In this document: positions 23,713-38,700 of the stretch, piece by piece | How the letters are laid out: every line of letters starts with the position of its first letter | How positions within the stretch are numbered: position 1 is the first letter of the stretch | Assembly: GCA_947652115.1 (NCBI GenBank) | Contig: OX393567.1 | Location: 17,398,486 to 17,462,485, forward strand | DNA length: 64,000 bases | Reading direction: 5' to 3' | Origin: Blastomussa wellsi | Lineage: Eukaryota > Cnidaria > Anthozoa > Scleractinia > Plerogyridae | Translations under genes and position numbers: made by a program | The notes under the pieces: model-generated | Told to the model about the DNA's origin: nothing | Databases searched by the model: none | What the model saw: the letters and a program-made list of their open reading frames with translations, nothing else

Positions 23713-26700
23713 CACATTCAGTCAGTCAATCAATCAATCAGTCCATCAATCAATCAATCAATCACACATTCAGTCAGTCAATCACACATTCAGTCAGTCA
23801 GTCAGTCAGTCAATACGTTGGTCGGTCGATTAGTCAGTCATACCATTTTTGATAGGTGCTTTTCTGCTCGTTGATCAACTTCTCGTACTGTTTCTCCACT
23901 CCAGCGACTCCACCTTCTCGAAGAAGAGCAAGAAGACCTGACCTGCAACAAAACAAATCTAAACTTCAACAAAATAATATTAGTTCTTCTGAGTATTCAT
24001 GATGTCTCAAGCTCTTCTGTGCAAATATGAACCACAATTAACACCTAAAAGTTCCATTCTTACCGTTGTAGAGCCTTGACAATGTAATTGTAGTTATTCA
24101 GTAGGAAGAGAGTACAAAGAGTCGGCGCCTCGTACACTCTTGCCTTGAGCTCAAGATTCAGTCCCAGGGCTCCAAGAACACGTTCTATGTGAGAAAGATA
24201 CGCCCTTGTGTGAATAACTGTCACGCAATAGAAAATTAAATCGAAAACCATTTGGTGGATGAAGTCAGGAAATTGCAATATTATGGAATATAATTAAAGA
24301 AGTCACCTCTCCAAGTTTTAGGTCCGTGCGTTATTCCAAAAATCAGATATTCGTCGAAATGTTGCACACAAATTTATAGACCCCAGTATGGAGCCGCCAT
24401 GTTGGTGTGCAACTTCCGTACACCAATATGGCGGCTGGGAAATGGTGTTAACATCTGGAACTTACTTTGGTTATCAAAACGACTTATTATCTGTACTGAA
24501 CATACAAACATTTACTGATTACATAAACACTTTTCCTAATGCTTTTACTTCTGAAATGGCTAAAAATCCCGATATAATTATATATTTTTGGACAAACACG
24601 ATCACAAGTTCATGTCACGCACCGCCATAACTCTGAAATTCAAAATGCGCTGGTTTCCAAAAGAAGCATGCTATTGAGCTGAAAAGTTTTAAAGAGATAT
24701 AAAATTCTCACCTCTTCTGCCTGATGAGGATAAAAACTTTGGTGGCTCTTTAATTTTGGATTTTAGAATTTCATGACGTCACGTTCAAGCCAAGAATACA
24801 ATGCTTTTGTATGCACATAAATTTGCACAGACGGCTTTACAAGATCTATAGACTGCATGAATTGATGGCCAAAAATTTACAGAACACTTTTTTACAAATT
24901 AAGAGGAATTGAGTCATTGCCACATAAGAAAGTTTTTGGTAACTTTTCGACGCTTTTTCTTGGACAACCACTATTGCCAAATGCCCAATGTCAATTGCAA
25001 CATCTCGACGTTCATTCACAGGTTGACAAAGTTTGCCAGTTTGGAGAATTTGGTAATGCATCAAGACAGTACTGATTTGCTGATAACAGTCGAAACTCAA
25101 ATAACAGACACCTCCCATCCTCCCAGTGGCTACTGTGTCTTGGTGCCAGTTCACATGCACTACTGACATTTTGAACAGACACCTCTCCTAAGGGGACACC
25201 TCTCAGGTCCCAAAGTGGTATTTGCCTATTGGAGGTGGAACCAGTGCTGTAATTCGTCCATCTCACAACCGTCGTCACACAATCATTCCTCGAAGAAAGT
25301 TGAAGATTGCGTGACAAGCAAAAACTAAACGTTAGCGGTTTTCTTCAGATTCTCAAAGTCTGCTTACTGAAGAATGTAACGATACAGTAAAGAGATGCTT
25401 TATTCCTTAAAGTGCCTATGAAGTGATTTTTTGGGGGGTTTTGTTTTAAAATTTACTTTGTGAAAAACGCGATTCCAGAGTTTGAGACCTCTGGGTTTAA
25501 AAGTAACGATTTTACAAGCCTTCAAAGTTGAGACTTTTGCCCTCCAAAAGTGGTCAGGGGAATGGGTCCAAAAATACCACACCGTGACGTCACTTTGGTG
25601 CCAAACCCTTGTTTGCACGATCAAATTTTCTTGTCAGCGAGGAGTGATTACGTGAGAAACATGTCAAGCGATTCAGAAATGGGTGATTTGTCAGAAGGAT
25701 CCAGCAACCCAGAGGAAATAGAAACTAAGAATGATTGTGAGAACGATTTTTGGCACCCAAATGACGTCAGAGGTTGTTGTCACGTGGTATTTTGACTGCG
25801 CGATTCAAATACCATTTTTGAGAGCAAAATGGCTCAACTTTGAAGGCTTGTAAAATCGTTATTTTCAACGCCAGACGTCTCAAACTTTGGAATCGCGTGT
25901 TCACAAGGTAAATTTTAAAACTAAATACAAAACCAATTCACTTCACAGGCACTTTAAAAGAGATAAAAAGAACTAATAAAACAAAGGAAACTCAATACTC
26001 ACGGACATACTCGGCAACAACCTTAATAAAGAGTTCTGTTTCTCTTGTGAAGAAATTTCCACTCTGGTCCTCTGCAATATCAAATGGAATTAACAGTCAA
26101 AACCTAAACGAACCAACTTTGACAACGGTAAAATTTAAAAGAGCAGCTGAACAAAGCACCGGAAGAGAATTGAAAGTAAAGATGCCTTTGCTTTGCTTTT
26201 GTGTATGATTTAAGTGTAAAGCGGATTTATTTTCCCGTGTTTGGCGCCGGTTGGAACGAAGAAATAGCATGTTGACACGGAAAATCATCTTCCATTTTCC
26301 GGGTATTCAACTCCTACATCTGCTTGTGTTACCAATAACAGTCAGTAACGCAAGATATGTCACTGACAAACTATCCTGAAATATTGTTCATGTAATAGCC
26401 TTTGCAAACTTTATTTGACATCAAGACTTTTATCTAGATTTTTCAGAGATTTAATACTAAATGTGAAGGGCTGGTAAATTCTAATAATTAACGTCCTCGA
26501 ATAATTAACAATTAGTATAGGCAGTGCTTTTCTAGATTAGTTCAATGTAATGATTTTTCTTCTTGTTTTTCTATTAATTTTATTTTTTTTTTTAACGCAC
26601 TACTATTGACTCTTCCCTTTTTATTTATTTTAGTCCTTATAAATACCTTGCATAGTGACCAACATGCTCCCAACTGTTTCAGTGTAAGGCAGGAGTTGTT

Positions 26701-29700
26701 CCATGAAAATAAGTGTCTGAAGAGAACATTATAACATGAGAATAAAGACAGGACGTAGGCACAAAGTACTGCGCAATATTCACTGTTAAACAGTTAGTTA
26801 GCTACGTGCAGCAGTCTACTATTTCCTGCATGCCGGCTAACAGTCGGTTCGTTATAGCCAGTTAGCGTTACAAACGGAACTAGAAAAAAAATCTACAAGT
26901 TTATTTGTCAATGGCATTCTGATCATCTTTTACTTTGGATTTAGTACAGCCAAAGCTCACCAACAACCGCTGTCGTAAGACCAGCAATGTGAAACCCAAT
27001 TTGAATTCACTTATGTCCAGGATTGAACGTAGGTATTGTTCAATTACTACTTCATATTTGACCGGGTTATTTTCCATTTTCATATTACTTCGTATCTGAC
27101 AGCATTGTGTTTTAGTGAACTTTTATCAATGGGGACATCTTGTGATGCTTGTCATAAATAGCTGGCATCCCACTAGCGGTCAATCAATGAATGAACAAAG
27201 CGACCACGACCTCTTTTTACCATTACCAGTTGGCCTTTCCCTTTGTTGTCAATCTCCCGCAAGCAAGCAAACAAATATTGATTGTATTGATACACTAGAA
27301 GTATACTCTACTTGATCACATCTCTAATTAAAAGTTTAAAAGAGTGTTACCCTGGGGTGGAAAGCTTGGCTGTTTGAGCAAGTGTAAATGAAAATCGTCC
27401 CGAAACATTGTCTTAAATCATTTTGAGAATTCTCGAAAAAAATCTCACACCTCCTGAAATTTTAACTGCATTACTTCATGTTTCCCCGAAGATTCCCAGC
27501 AAATTCTTCAGATTCTCGGAAGAATTCCCGAAACAGGCCTTCCTTGAGCCTTCCTTGAGTTGTCACCCCCCCGTGAGACCTCACTCTTGGAAACAACGAG
27601 CTCTAGTCACGACCAGTTGCTTATGAGAGCTTCGACTATATTTAGCTATTATTAACCGAGCTTATGGGAGGATCTTGGCCAAGGTTGGGAGTAAAGACCG
27701 AAAGCAGTTGAGATCTGTACTCACGATCTCGGTCAACGATCTCTCATACAGACCAACTAAGTTCAGTTAATAAATACTGGTCAAGCAAGAATCTTACACT
27801 GGTATTTTGCTTGTGAACGGCGAAACCGTTTGCCAATGTTTGCTAGCTCCCTTTACTTCTTTTCCTCCTCAAGCTTTTTGGGTCTTTCATTAATATTTTC
27901 AAAAGAAGCAAGTCAATGTTTTTGTTTTTGGGAAAATCTACCCTGGGTGCCAGAGTTTTCATGCACGGTTTCCCTTTCCGGTTTTCGGCTGCCGAAGCGA
28001 AGTGTTCCCCGTGTCCGCGAGAACACCTCTGATACACAGGGTGGGGGAAATCTAGGCCACGGTCAGTATCGATTTTAGCCAATTAAAATCCCAAATTCGC
28101 TAGTGTCCAGTCCTTGTGAGACACAACCAAATATTAATAGCACAGTGAGGATCATTCTCGTCCCCAGAGCCGCTTGTCCCTCTTTGCCGGCTGGGCCTGT
28201 GGACGAAGAACAAGTGGCTCTGGGGACACACGATTTGATTCGCTGAAATCAAACAAAGGGAATCCAATCACATCAGCCATTTTAATACTGCTAACGATAA
28301 AGGATTTTAAAACGGCTGATGTGATTGGAATCCCTTTGTTTGAATTCAGCGAATCAAATCGTGTGTCCCAGAGCCACTTGTTTCTCGTGCACAGGCCCAG
28401 CCAGCTAAGAGGGACAAGCGGCTCTGGGGACGAGAATGAGTGAGGACCAAAGCTGTTGCGTTACAAAGTGGTTACAGAAAAGACTCCAATAGAACATACA
28501 TTTCTGGTGAGTTCGTGTACTGTACCATCACTTGGCATGTTGGAATGCTTGTCAGGACCATGCTATAGACACAACAAATATCCACAATTAAAGAGGTTCA
28601 TAATACCTAACAGGCCAGAAAAAATTTAAGCAGTGTTTACAACTGGCGAATAAAAAAATAGAGGTTCTAGAGAGGTCGTGGCTAACTGAACAAGCAGGGA
28701 AACTTTCTCTTAGTTCAAACTTGGATGCACCAAAATGGTAGCAACTCATATGGAAAATTATTAGAGATAAGTTGGGTTTACAGAACAAAGGTTTTAGAAC
28801 AAAGATTATGTTCACCTTTATACCATCAGCGAAATCATCCAAAGCCTTAGCAGACTGAGAAGAAAATAAAATAAAAGTTTGTTAAACGAGGAAGAGCTGA
28901 ACTGATTGTTTAATTAACTAACAGACATAACCAGAAGTAGGGTGTAGGAGAAAACTGAACAAACAAACAAATTCACAATAATTTTAGACTCTCGCCCGCA
29001 CCTCACACCTACTCTATTCTTTCTAAAATATTATGCAGTTGACCAATCTTCTTAACTGCTGTTACTTGGAATGCCACGCAATGTTTCTCCCTGGGAAGTT
29101 GTGTGACAAAACATACGGCTGAGTGTTCCCTTATATACCAAGACAATATATGCACTATTGTGTCGTTCTATTGTGTGAAGTGTATTGTGCTATTGCTTAA
29201 GGGCTAGGCCCTGGCATTGTTGATTTGGTATATGGCGCTCGACCCCAACGGCTACGCATTTCTGCTTGTGAGTGAAAAGCTGAGTTAAAGTAAATTTCTA
29301 CAATGTTCCTATTGTGATAACTCACCGCTGATTCCATTGCGTGAATGAGTGTAGGAAACTGCCCTCGAGTCCTGTGAAATGTTTCCTGAAAAAAATAATA
29401 AAAATATGCTAACTTGGTGAAACAATCGCCATTTATGGCGGTAAATCTGAACCCCCCGAGGATTTTCCAATTCTTTCCGAATACTTTCGATTCTTGCTGT
29501 CCAATCAGCACGAGCACTTCCGAACGTTGTCACGTAAGATCGTCAGCAACAGGATATGACATCAGGCCAATGTGAAATAAGCTCACAGATCTCAGGTTCT
29601 CTTCAAAATTATTGCGGACCATCCTGCCCAGTTTTTAAGACATTTACAGAGTTTGAATTTAAAGGCTGGGTAGGCACTGGGGCTTGTCCAAAAAACTGAC

Positions 29701-32700
29701 ATGCATAGCGGCAGAGGTATGCTCCTACGCCGACGCCCTTTGGGCTGGTCACGCAGTCTTTCCTCCACATGACGAGCCCAAAGACTGTCTGTGAAGCAGG
29801 CTACAAGGCTCTATTTCCCAACTTGGTAAAGGAATGTATAGGAACAGAAACCCAGTATAGAGCGTTTTGACTCACATGACAAGCTATATTAAATATTTGC
29901 ATAAAAATGGTGAAAAATTGGTTTCGTACACCAATATGGTCGCCGTTTCTTTGCTTTGGAAAACCAATATGGCTGCCATGATGCTCGATAGCGAATGCAT
30001 TGCCCCAGTCCCAAGGGCCTGCCCACTACCTCTTGGACAAGAATTGCCATTGGTCTGAAAACAATAGACAACACGTCACAACAATGTCCTTAGCCCTACA
30101 AAACAATAGAAGTAGTGCTTTCAGTGGACCAATGAAAATAGAGGTTACAGAGAGGTAGTGGCTACCCAGTCCCAAGTCACTTGGTTGTACAAAACCAAAC
30201 TTGTAACCTTACCTGCAGTGTGACATAGAAATCAGGTTGAATTGCATTGAAAGCCTTGAGTATTGGAAACACTTGCTGAATGGCGGAGTAGTTGTGCTTG
30301 TTGAAATGACGCTTTAGAATGTTTATAATGGACTGCAGGAAAATAAAATTATAAAAAGCAATAAAGAAGCCTGTTTTCACATTTTGATGTTACTTTGAAA
30401 ATAAACCAGAAAGAAAGTTATCAGATTTAGCCAATCACAACAAACCAACTACATAATGAACCAACTGGATGTGGAGGTGAAACCGTCCATCTGGCGCCAA
30501 GTGCGGGAAAATGCGTGAAGGCATTTACTGCACTCTGTGATTGGTTTAAAAAACTTTCGCCAAATATTCAGTCAACCATATTCACATGTGTTTCCCGTGC
30601 TTTGCGCCCTGACACTGGTTTTGTGTATTTGGTTGGGGTTTTTTCATTGGTCCATGGGGTTTTTTACGTGTGTCGTGACTGGTCATTGTAATTGATTTGA
30701 TTTTGGTTTTAAGACACTCAATTTCAAACCACTAAACAAGCTGAATAACAACCTGAAAATTATTGAGACGGCTTTTAGGACAAAAAGAATTCTTTATTAT
30801 TTGGACACTCTTATTTGTCAAATATGAATGCCCCTTCAAAGGATGGAAAAGGCAATCCATTTTGCAAAAATTACAAAATGGAACACTCCACCACGCTCTA
30901 CGGGGTAAAATGTTTAGCACATTTCATATTGAAAAACTGAAAAATCAACACAAGTGACCAAGACGGTCAACTGCAATTACATGTTAACATATTACCTCTC
31001 CTTCGGCAATGAAATCATCCATAGCCGCTTGAATAAGCTTGTCAAAAATGGTGCTCTGGCTTTGCTCTGGAATGATGCTCTTCATTAGCTCTCGTTCACT
31101 CTGACAAAACAGTAAAACAACTTAAACTTGTGACTAAAAATAGTATTAAATCTGCAAGGAGGCATTTACACAAAGTAAATCTTAAAACTTTCTCCACAGA
31201 TACAGCTGGACCTCAATAGGAGTGGCCAATTATTGTGGGGCAGTACAACATAATTAACTAAAACCTATTTTTAAGCCCTCGGTATTTATTTCCTTCATAA
31301 GATAAACTTGGACAATTAAGGTTCTTGTGATACCCAGAACAACTGGGGTCTCAATACGTGAAACCAGCCTTGGCCTCAGTCGGAGGCTCGTATAACATAT
31401 TCAAGGATGCCACAGGAAACATCATCTAATCCTTTCTCCCAGAAAAAATGAAAATGGTTATTACCTGTATGAGTTTGAGCAGAGCTTTACAGAACACAAT
31501 ATAATTGGCACCATCGACCTCCCTGAAAGATGCAAAGACATACAATTTTATTAACACAATAGGCACACTATGATGTGAGACCTGTGCTTAGTGACCAAGC
31601 CTTTGAGTGAAAGTGAGGCTGAAGGTAACCTTGTGTTGATACAAACCCTCTTGCTTTTGATATGCAAATCCTTGTGTTCTTATGCTAACTAGTTTCTGGC
31701 CTTTATCGCTTTCATACAGAGGCCTGGTTACATTTCACATTTCACAGAACTGTAAAATGGTCTATTATCGAGCAATAATCAAGAAAGAAGCGGACGGGAA
31801 TTACTTTTGACACTCAAGTACCTCCTTGCCTCCTGTGGGCAAAGTGGCCTAATGGATAGTGTGGAGGAGTGTGGATAAAACAGTCTGTGGTTGAACCCAG
31901 CCCAGAGTCAAAATGTTGTGTTCATGGGTGCCCAAGATTCTTTACTCTGACAGTGTGGCAGCCTCTGCCGACCCAGGGGTATAAATGGGTACTGGTGAAT
32001 TGTTGGCGAAACCCAAATGCTGTGGGGTAACCCTGTGATGGACTAGCATCCCATACAGGGGGGAGTAGCAAATGATACTCCTAGCCGGTTCATTCTATGG
32101 AAACTGGAGTTAAGTGCTGAGAACTGTGAACCAGTTGGGACCAAATGGCTTTAATGCCCCCCCCCCCCCCCCCCACACCCTGCACATTAGGCCACTGCAA
32201 GCATGGCAATCAGCAAGAAAAACTAAATAAATATTTCAAACATGATACTGCATACTACTTACTCCTCTTCCTCTTTTGCAGCACCAACATCAGTTGGAAT
32301 GGCTGAAGTGCGGCGAGAATAACCTACCGAGAATTGTTCAAATAACAAAAACATTGTTTACATGGCCAACCATTTAAGTACATATCAATTAATTTTGTTC
32401 CTGAGCTGAGCTATAAATTTCTTCTTCATAAAACCTAGAATTTGGTCTTAATTCATGTTGTTGCAGTGGATGACTAAAGGCTGAGTCAGAAACATAGTCG
32501 TAAGTGGAGCTGAGGAAGTTGTGATCTACTGAAAATCAAACTGACGGAGATGACTCTGTTGCTTATGATCCAGTGAAAAATAGATTGTCAGAGTTGCAAG
32601 CAGAGAGGAAGTACTCGGAAGGCCTGAAACTAGCATTTTGATAGGTTTATTCTTCTGCTTCTGCTTGCAACTCCGACAGTCTAGTCTTCACTGGATTACA

Positions 32701-35700
32701 AGCAATGGAGTCATAAGTGGAATCGGAAGAAAAAGGAAATATTCTGAAAATGGAAACATTCCGATACTTCAGACACTGACTCTGATTCCATCAGGCTCAC
32801 AACTCTCCTTATGACTCAGACTCCGTTGCTAGTGAAAAGCAGCATTAAGAAATGTACAAATACCAAACAATGTAATACATGTGCAGAGCCAACATACCGA
32901 TCATTAAATCTTTATTCAGTGACATGCTTACTGCCATTGTCGACTGCATGTAGACTCGCAAAATTTGTCTGGAAATTACTGGGGTTTTTATGTGAACTTA
33001 CCGGTATCTTCACCTTGGCCTGGTCATTTTAAAACAACAATATGTTTATTTTACACTCGTATTTTACAATGACAAGTGAAAAGCACACACAAGTGAAAAG
33101 CACACACAAAATAAATTTGTTACCATGATGCTCTGACTTGGAAGGAACACGACGCAACCTGAAAAAAAAAGGTTGCATTTAAATTCAATGTGTTAAACAA
33201 ATTACTAACCAAATTTACTGTAGGAATGAGCTACTCTAGATTAGAAAAAGACAATCAAATCCTAATATAACAAAACTGACATAACTGGAACATAACATTC
33301 CCTAGAATCAATTAACAGAAAATGGAGACAAGGCTTTTAGCGACTTAAAGGGACAGTTTCATGGTTCGGCGCATGTGCGAAGCCCACTCAACTCTATTGT
33401 CTATGAACCAATTGGTTTCAAGTTGTGAATTCATGCCTGGGTTCAGAATAGATCCGACAGGCCGACGATGTTCAAACTTAGTTTCACACTTTCTGTGAAA
33501 ATCCTTTGATATTTCTGAAAAATGTTTGCATCATTCTTTCAGGGTGTACTCATGGTAGCCTGTACATACATACATAAGTGCATAAACCTTTTTGAACTCG
33601 AGTTTTCTGGGATGTTTGCAATACTGATTAAGTGATCAATCGGAGAAGGAAAAAACAAAAGAAATTCAAATATGAAATAACACCACTATTGCAACGTTAT
33701 CACAAATGGCTGCAAAATTTTCAAAGACAATTTTCCTGCAAAAGTCATTTGCATGCTTGCGATTTTCTCTTTAACAATGGAATCTAATTAGCTGACGCTA
33801 TGGCTTGCACATGCGCAAAACCGTGAAACTGTCCCTTTAATAACAACTTTCTCAAAAGTGTCAGACCACCAAAATTGTAAGACATCTTTGAGTTAGAGCA
33901 TTAGAAACTTAAGCTGATTCAGATGTTCAGTTAGAGGAGCTGATCAAAAATCATAGATTCGCCAAAGTAGAAATTTGTTAGTATGCCTTGTAGAGACTGG
34001 AGACACCCTTGAAGGATGACGATAACCGTAAGTGATGTGTGAAATTCAAGAATGCCAACATACTCTCCTCTCTTTTTTGTTCCTCTTCTTGCGGGTGTAT
34101 TCACACCACCTAACAACAGCATGAGAACATAAGTTTCTGCGTTATTTTCTAATTACCTGCACCAGAGACCAATTAAGTTCTTGTTAAATTAAGGTAAAGC
34201 CTCGTGCCTCGTGGCCCATACTGCCAGAGCTTATCCCGGTTTCAGTAGCATTAAGCAGCTAGGAGTATTTCTACTCCCCTCTGGATGAGATGCTAGTCCA
34301 TCGCAGGATGACCCCCCAGCATTACGTCGCCGGTAACCATTTATACACCTGGGTGGAGAGAGGCACTGTGAGAGTAAAGTGTCTTGCCCAAGAACACAAC
34401 GCAGTGCCATGGCCAGGGCTCGAACCCGGGCCGTCCGATCCGGAGTCCAGTACACTAACCATTAGGTCACCGCCCCTCCCACTCTTGTTAAATTAACAGA
34501 GTAAAATATAGCCTTTTGAGCCCAACTGGCTCAAAAGGCGCTTAACTCCAATTCCTGTAGCATGGAGCAACTAGGAGTATTGTTACTCCCCCCTGGATGT
34601 GATGGTGTTCCATCGCAGGTTACTCCTCAGCTGTCACACTATTACCCCAACAATACACCAGGACCCATTTATTATACTCCTGGGTAGAGAGAGGCACTGT
34701 GAGAGTAAAGTGTCTTGCCCAAGAACACAACGCAGTGACCCTAACCAAACTCGAACCCAGACTTAGGCTAATGCATCTCCAACAAACTAACTGAGTAGTA
34801 GCTGCTTAAATTCTAGTATATGGAAAAGCTTTTGTCACAATGTTGTTGCACTTAACTAGTCCATGTGTAGGTCACCACCAGGGTAAAAAAAGGAACTGTG
34901 AGATTAAAATGCCATCCCCCCAAAACCTGTCACAAGGACAGCTTGCTGAATGTTGCATGGTTTATAAGCAAGGCTAAAATCATCAGTGAATATACTTGTA
35001 TGTACATGTGCCAAGATCAGACAAAATGCTTGAAGCTGCTGTTATCCATCATCCATACACAACAGTAACTATAATGATAATAGCTGTCCTACCTTATTGT
35101 TAAACGAATTGTAGCATTGTCCAAATATGGTCATTACCGATATGCTCTAAATATCCGTCAACTGCAGCTGACAAATATGCATACTGCGGTCTTCCAAAGC
35201 GCCACATTACAGCAACTTTTCTAGCTGTTAAAGGCACTTTGTTAACAATTTGTTGAATAATAAAACAATTATCGCACTCGATCATGTGGAATATCACCTG
35301 ATTTTAGCCAACTCGGCCTACGGCCTCGTCAGCTAAGTATCAGGCGATATTCTGCACGATTTCACAGGATAATTGTTAAATATGTGCAGGTTGGAAAGAG
35401 TCGTCCAAAGTCTTGTAAAGCACTCACTGCATAACCGCAATGTAAAATTTATTTTGTTTGCAATTTGTTGAATAATAAAACAATTGTAAATAGTTAAATA
35501 ATAAAACTATTTACAGGGCTAACATCTTATTTAAGAAGACAAAAAACTTAAGGTCTTGTTTTGAAAGGTCATTTTAATAAGAATCTTTGGTGACAAGGGT
35601 TTCAAAATTAAGCCCTTTTCCATACACTAGATGTTAGGTGCAGTAATGAGCTTCGTAAATTATCTGGTACATTACAAATACGTCTTGCTAATTAGTGTTT

Positions 35701-38700
35701 TAGCAATGGAACAGACTGATACAAACCTGGTGCAGATTTCACCTTGCCACCAAAAGACTGAAAAACAAAAACAAAACTTTTTTTATTAATTTTTCTGTTC
35801 AACTTTTGACATCTTTTTGACAACTTTCAACCAATTAAAGAGCAAGAACTTTAAGAGGCAGAGTTGCCAAGTTCTGTGTTCACTCTCTGACAACTGCTTA
35901 CTCAGCCTCCCATGCAGAATCTTGCATTTCGACTGGCGGCTAGGCAATCGTGATGTTTTGAGAGTTTGGCAACAAGATGCCAGCATGAATGTCTTCTGCC
36001 ACTCAGTAAAATATTTGATATATAATCAGAAGATTATTATCAATAATGTTTAATTCCAAACCAAATTTTTACTTTGTGATTCCAGTAAAAGGAAAAGCCA
36101 TGCTTGTCCTGGTTTCTATTGCATACCGGGAAATCCAACATATGCCACTTTACTCTGGCCACCAGTTATAATCATGAGTTCATCTGTATGAAATATTTAC
36201 ACATGTACATCAAACAAAAAAGTTCTCCTTGTCGGAGAGAGGCACTGAGAGTGTCTGGCAAAGAGCAGTGACTCTGGCTGGTGCCCAACAGAAGTCCAAA
36301 TGGCTTACCATTAGGTTATTGCAAGAAATAATAATTGACTATATAACACCTGGACAAATGTAATAGCACAAAGCAAAAAATAACTGGATACCAAACATCA
36401 ATGAAACTTACATCTTTTAACCTGTGAAAGAAAAAAAAATGATTCTTGTCAAATAAGATAATGAAATTTTCAGTAGATATGTAGTTTTATTTAGGTTTAA
36501 GCATTCTAGTGTAGTGCAGTGTAGTGCAGTGCAGTGAGGTGTCATGTGGTGTAGGGTAGTGAAATGTAGCATAGTGTAGACTGTAGTGTAGTGTAGTACA
36601 GTGTAGTGTGGTGAGGTAGAATAAATTTATTGAACGTTATGTATAATTTAAAATGCATATTTTAACAAAGTTAATAACAAGAGTGGTAGCTGTCAGCAGT
36701 TAGTGGTCTACATCCTGGGCTCACAAGCTCACATGGTTCATTCAGTCACACAGCAGTGTTCATCGTGCAGCTTTGTCGGCCATCTTGTGCTGAGCATTTC
36801 AGTTGTCTTCTTCCCTCCCTCCCTTCCCTATTTCCACTGCTTGGCAGTGTGACAGGTGCCTGGATGCCTGGTGTGGGGGCTCATGGCTGGGTTGCGAGGA
36901 TTTGCCAGCCAAGGGAGCGGTACTCGGTCTAGGGACTGGCTGCCAACAGTGGAAGCCCGTGGATACCCCAGGCACCCAACCTCCACTTAGCAATGCAGTT
37001 GTTAAATAAAGTCATTGTTGTTCTATTGAATACCAGCATTTTTATTGCTCAGTTAAAAATAGACCGATTTCAATGATACAATATTTCAGTAGCATCATGG
37101 CACCACTTTCAAATAAAATGTACGTAATGTGGCAGTTCGGGGTGAAACAGAAATAGTTAATAATAAAAAAAATATAGTTTAGGGAATAGTGAGTGAAAAT
37201 TATTTCATGTTTGACTTTGACCTGTCAAAGTTACATTTTACTTGAAAATGGTGTCTAATCCGCAATACAGAAAAAGATGGCACAACGCATGGCATTTTGG
37301 ATAGATCGACATGTTGGCCCCCAAGTTACTGTGTTTGTATGGGAATCTGATAGCAAATAATCTTCTTAAAAAATAAATTCCGAACAATATATGAATAGCA
37401 ACGTGAAGGTACTAGGCAAAAGATTACATGTACCAAATTTGAGGGATGTAACCATACTAGAAAATGTCCACTCTCGTTCTCAATTTTGTTACATTTGCCT
37501 ATAATTTTCCCCCACAAACTTGCAAGCAAATGTATGAGAAATTAAAAAAGCGATTACACGCTTTCTAGCGCAGTTTCACCCCTCAGATTTGGTACACATA
37601 ATCTTTTGCCTAGTACTCTCACTTTGCTATCCATAAATTGCCCGTAATTTATTTTCCAATAAAATTATCTGCCTTCAGATTCTCATACAAACACATTAAC
37701 TTTAAAGCCAACATGTCGATTTTCCCAGAATGCAATGCATGGCACCATCTTTTTCCGTATCGCGGATTGCACCATCATTATCAGTGCGACTGTATTTTTA
37801 TTAATTAAAAGTGCACCAGCAGCCCTACTGGCAGTGTTAAAATGTTATTCAAAAAAGTCTTTTTAGGAGGGGAAAAGGTTGAGAAACATCAAAAATCTCT
37901 ATTTTATGTGCTCTAACTACAAGAATAAAATTAAAACTTACCCCTGAAGAGACCTCACAAGGGAATTAGATCGGATTTGTGCATAGACGCTCATAAAATC
38001 TGCAAACAAATGGAAAGAAAAAAATGGATCTGAAGGACTGAAAAATACATTGAAGTATAAGGAGAGAGAAATTTGTCTTGCTATTGAAAACTCAGAATAT
38101 AAATTGACATTGCCATTTTGATTCTGAGTTACTGATGCTGAGGTGAATAGTTGTTTTAAGTATTTACTATTTCAACTCATTTATTCAACTCATTTATTAA
38201 TGCATGGGTGTGGGAGGCTTGGAGGTGAATAACAAAGGATATCCCATGTTTGAATAACCAATCAGAGCACCCCAACAATGCTATCCACTGTTTTAGTATA
38301 TACTTATAACAGCTAGCTAGGTATCTAACTCACCAGTAGATTCATGTTTGCCAGGTCCATTCAGCCAATGGGTTATGGTGCTCAAGTCTTCCAAAACTTT
38401 TTCTGCAAACAACAGAAAAAGACCATGCTGGCAAATACATGTGAAAGAAATTACTTGGAACTGGAGCCAAAATAATGGCATTGCTATAGGGATCAGTAAC
38501 AATAGCTTTCATGGACTTACTAAGTGCAGCTTAAAGGTATTTTTCATGGACATTACACAGAAATTTATATAGAGGTCAGAGTTTGAAATTATCAAAATGT
38601 TCCTGGAGTTTAAATTTAGTTAAATGACATTTAACAAAGTTAACTGCTACGAGCTTAGCGTGCGGTTTTCTTGGTCAGCGGTCACATGCTCAAGTGCAGG

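Noticed and set aside
23384..23852. Overlapping frames coding Ser-Ile-Asn-Gln and Ser-Ile-Asp-Arg repeats
   Set aside because: These are translations of the tetranucleotide array in EXOC7 intron 25. All frames of such an array stay open.
36507..36617. GTAGT/GTGCA array considered as a telomere-like or CRISPR-like repeat
   Set aside because: Units are degenerate 5-mers with no spacers; a plain minisatellite.
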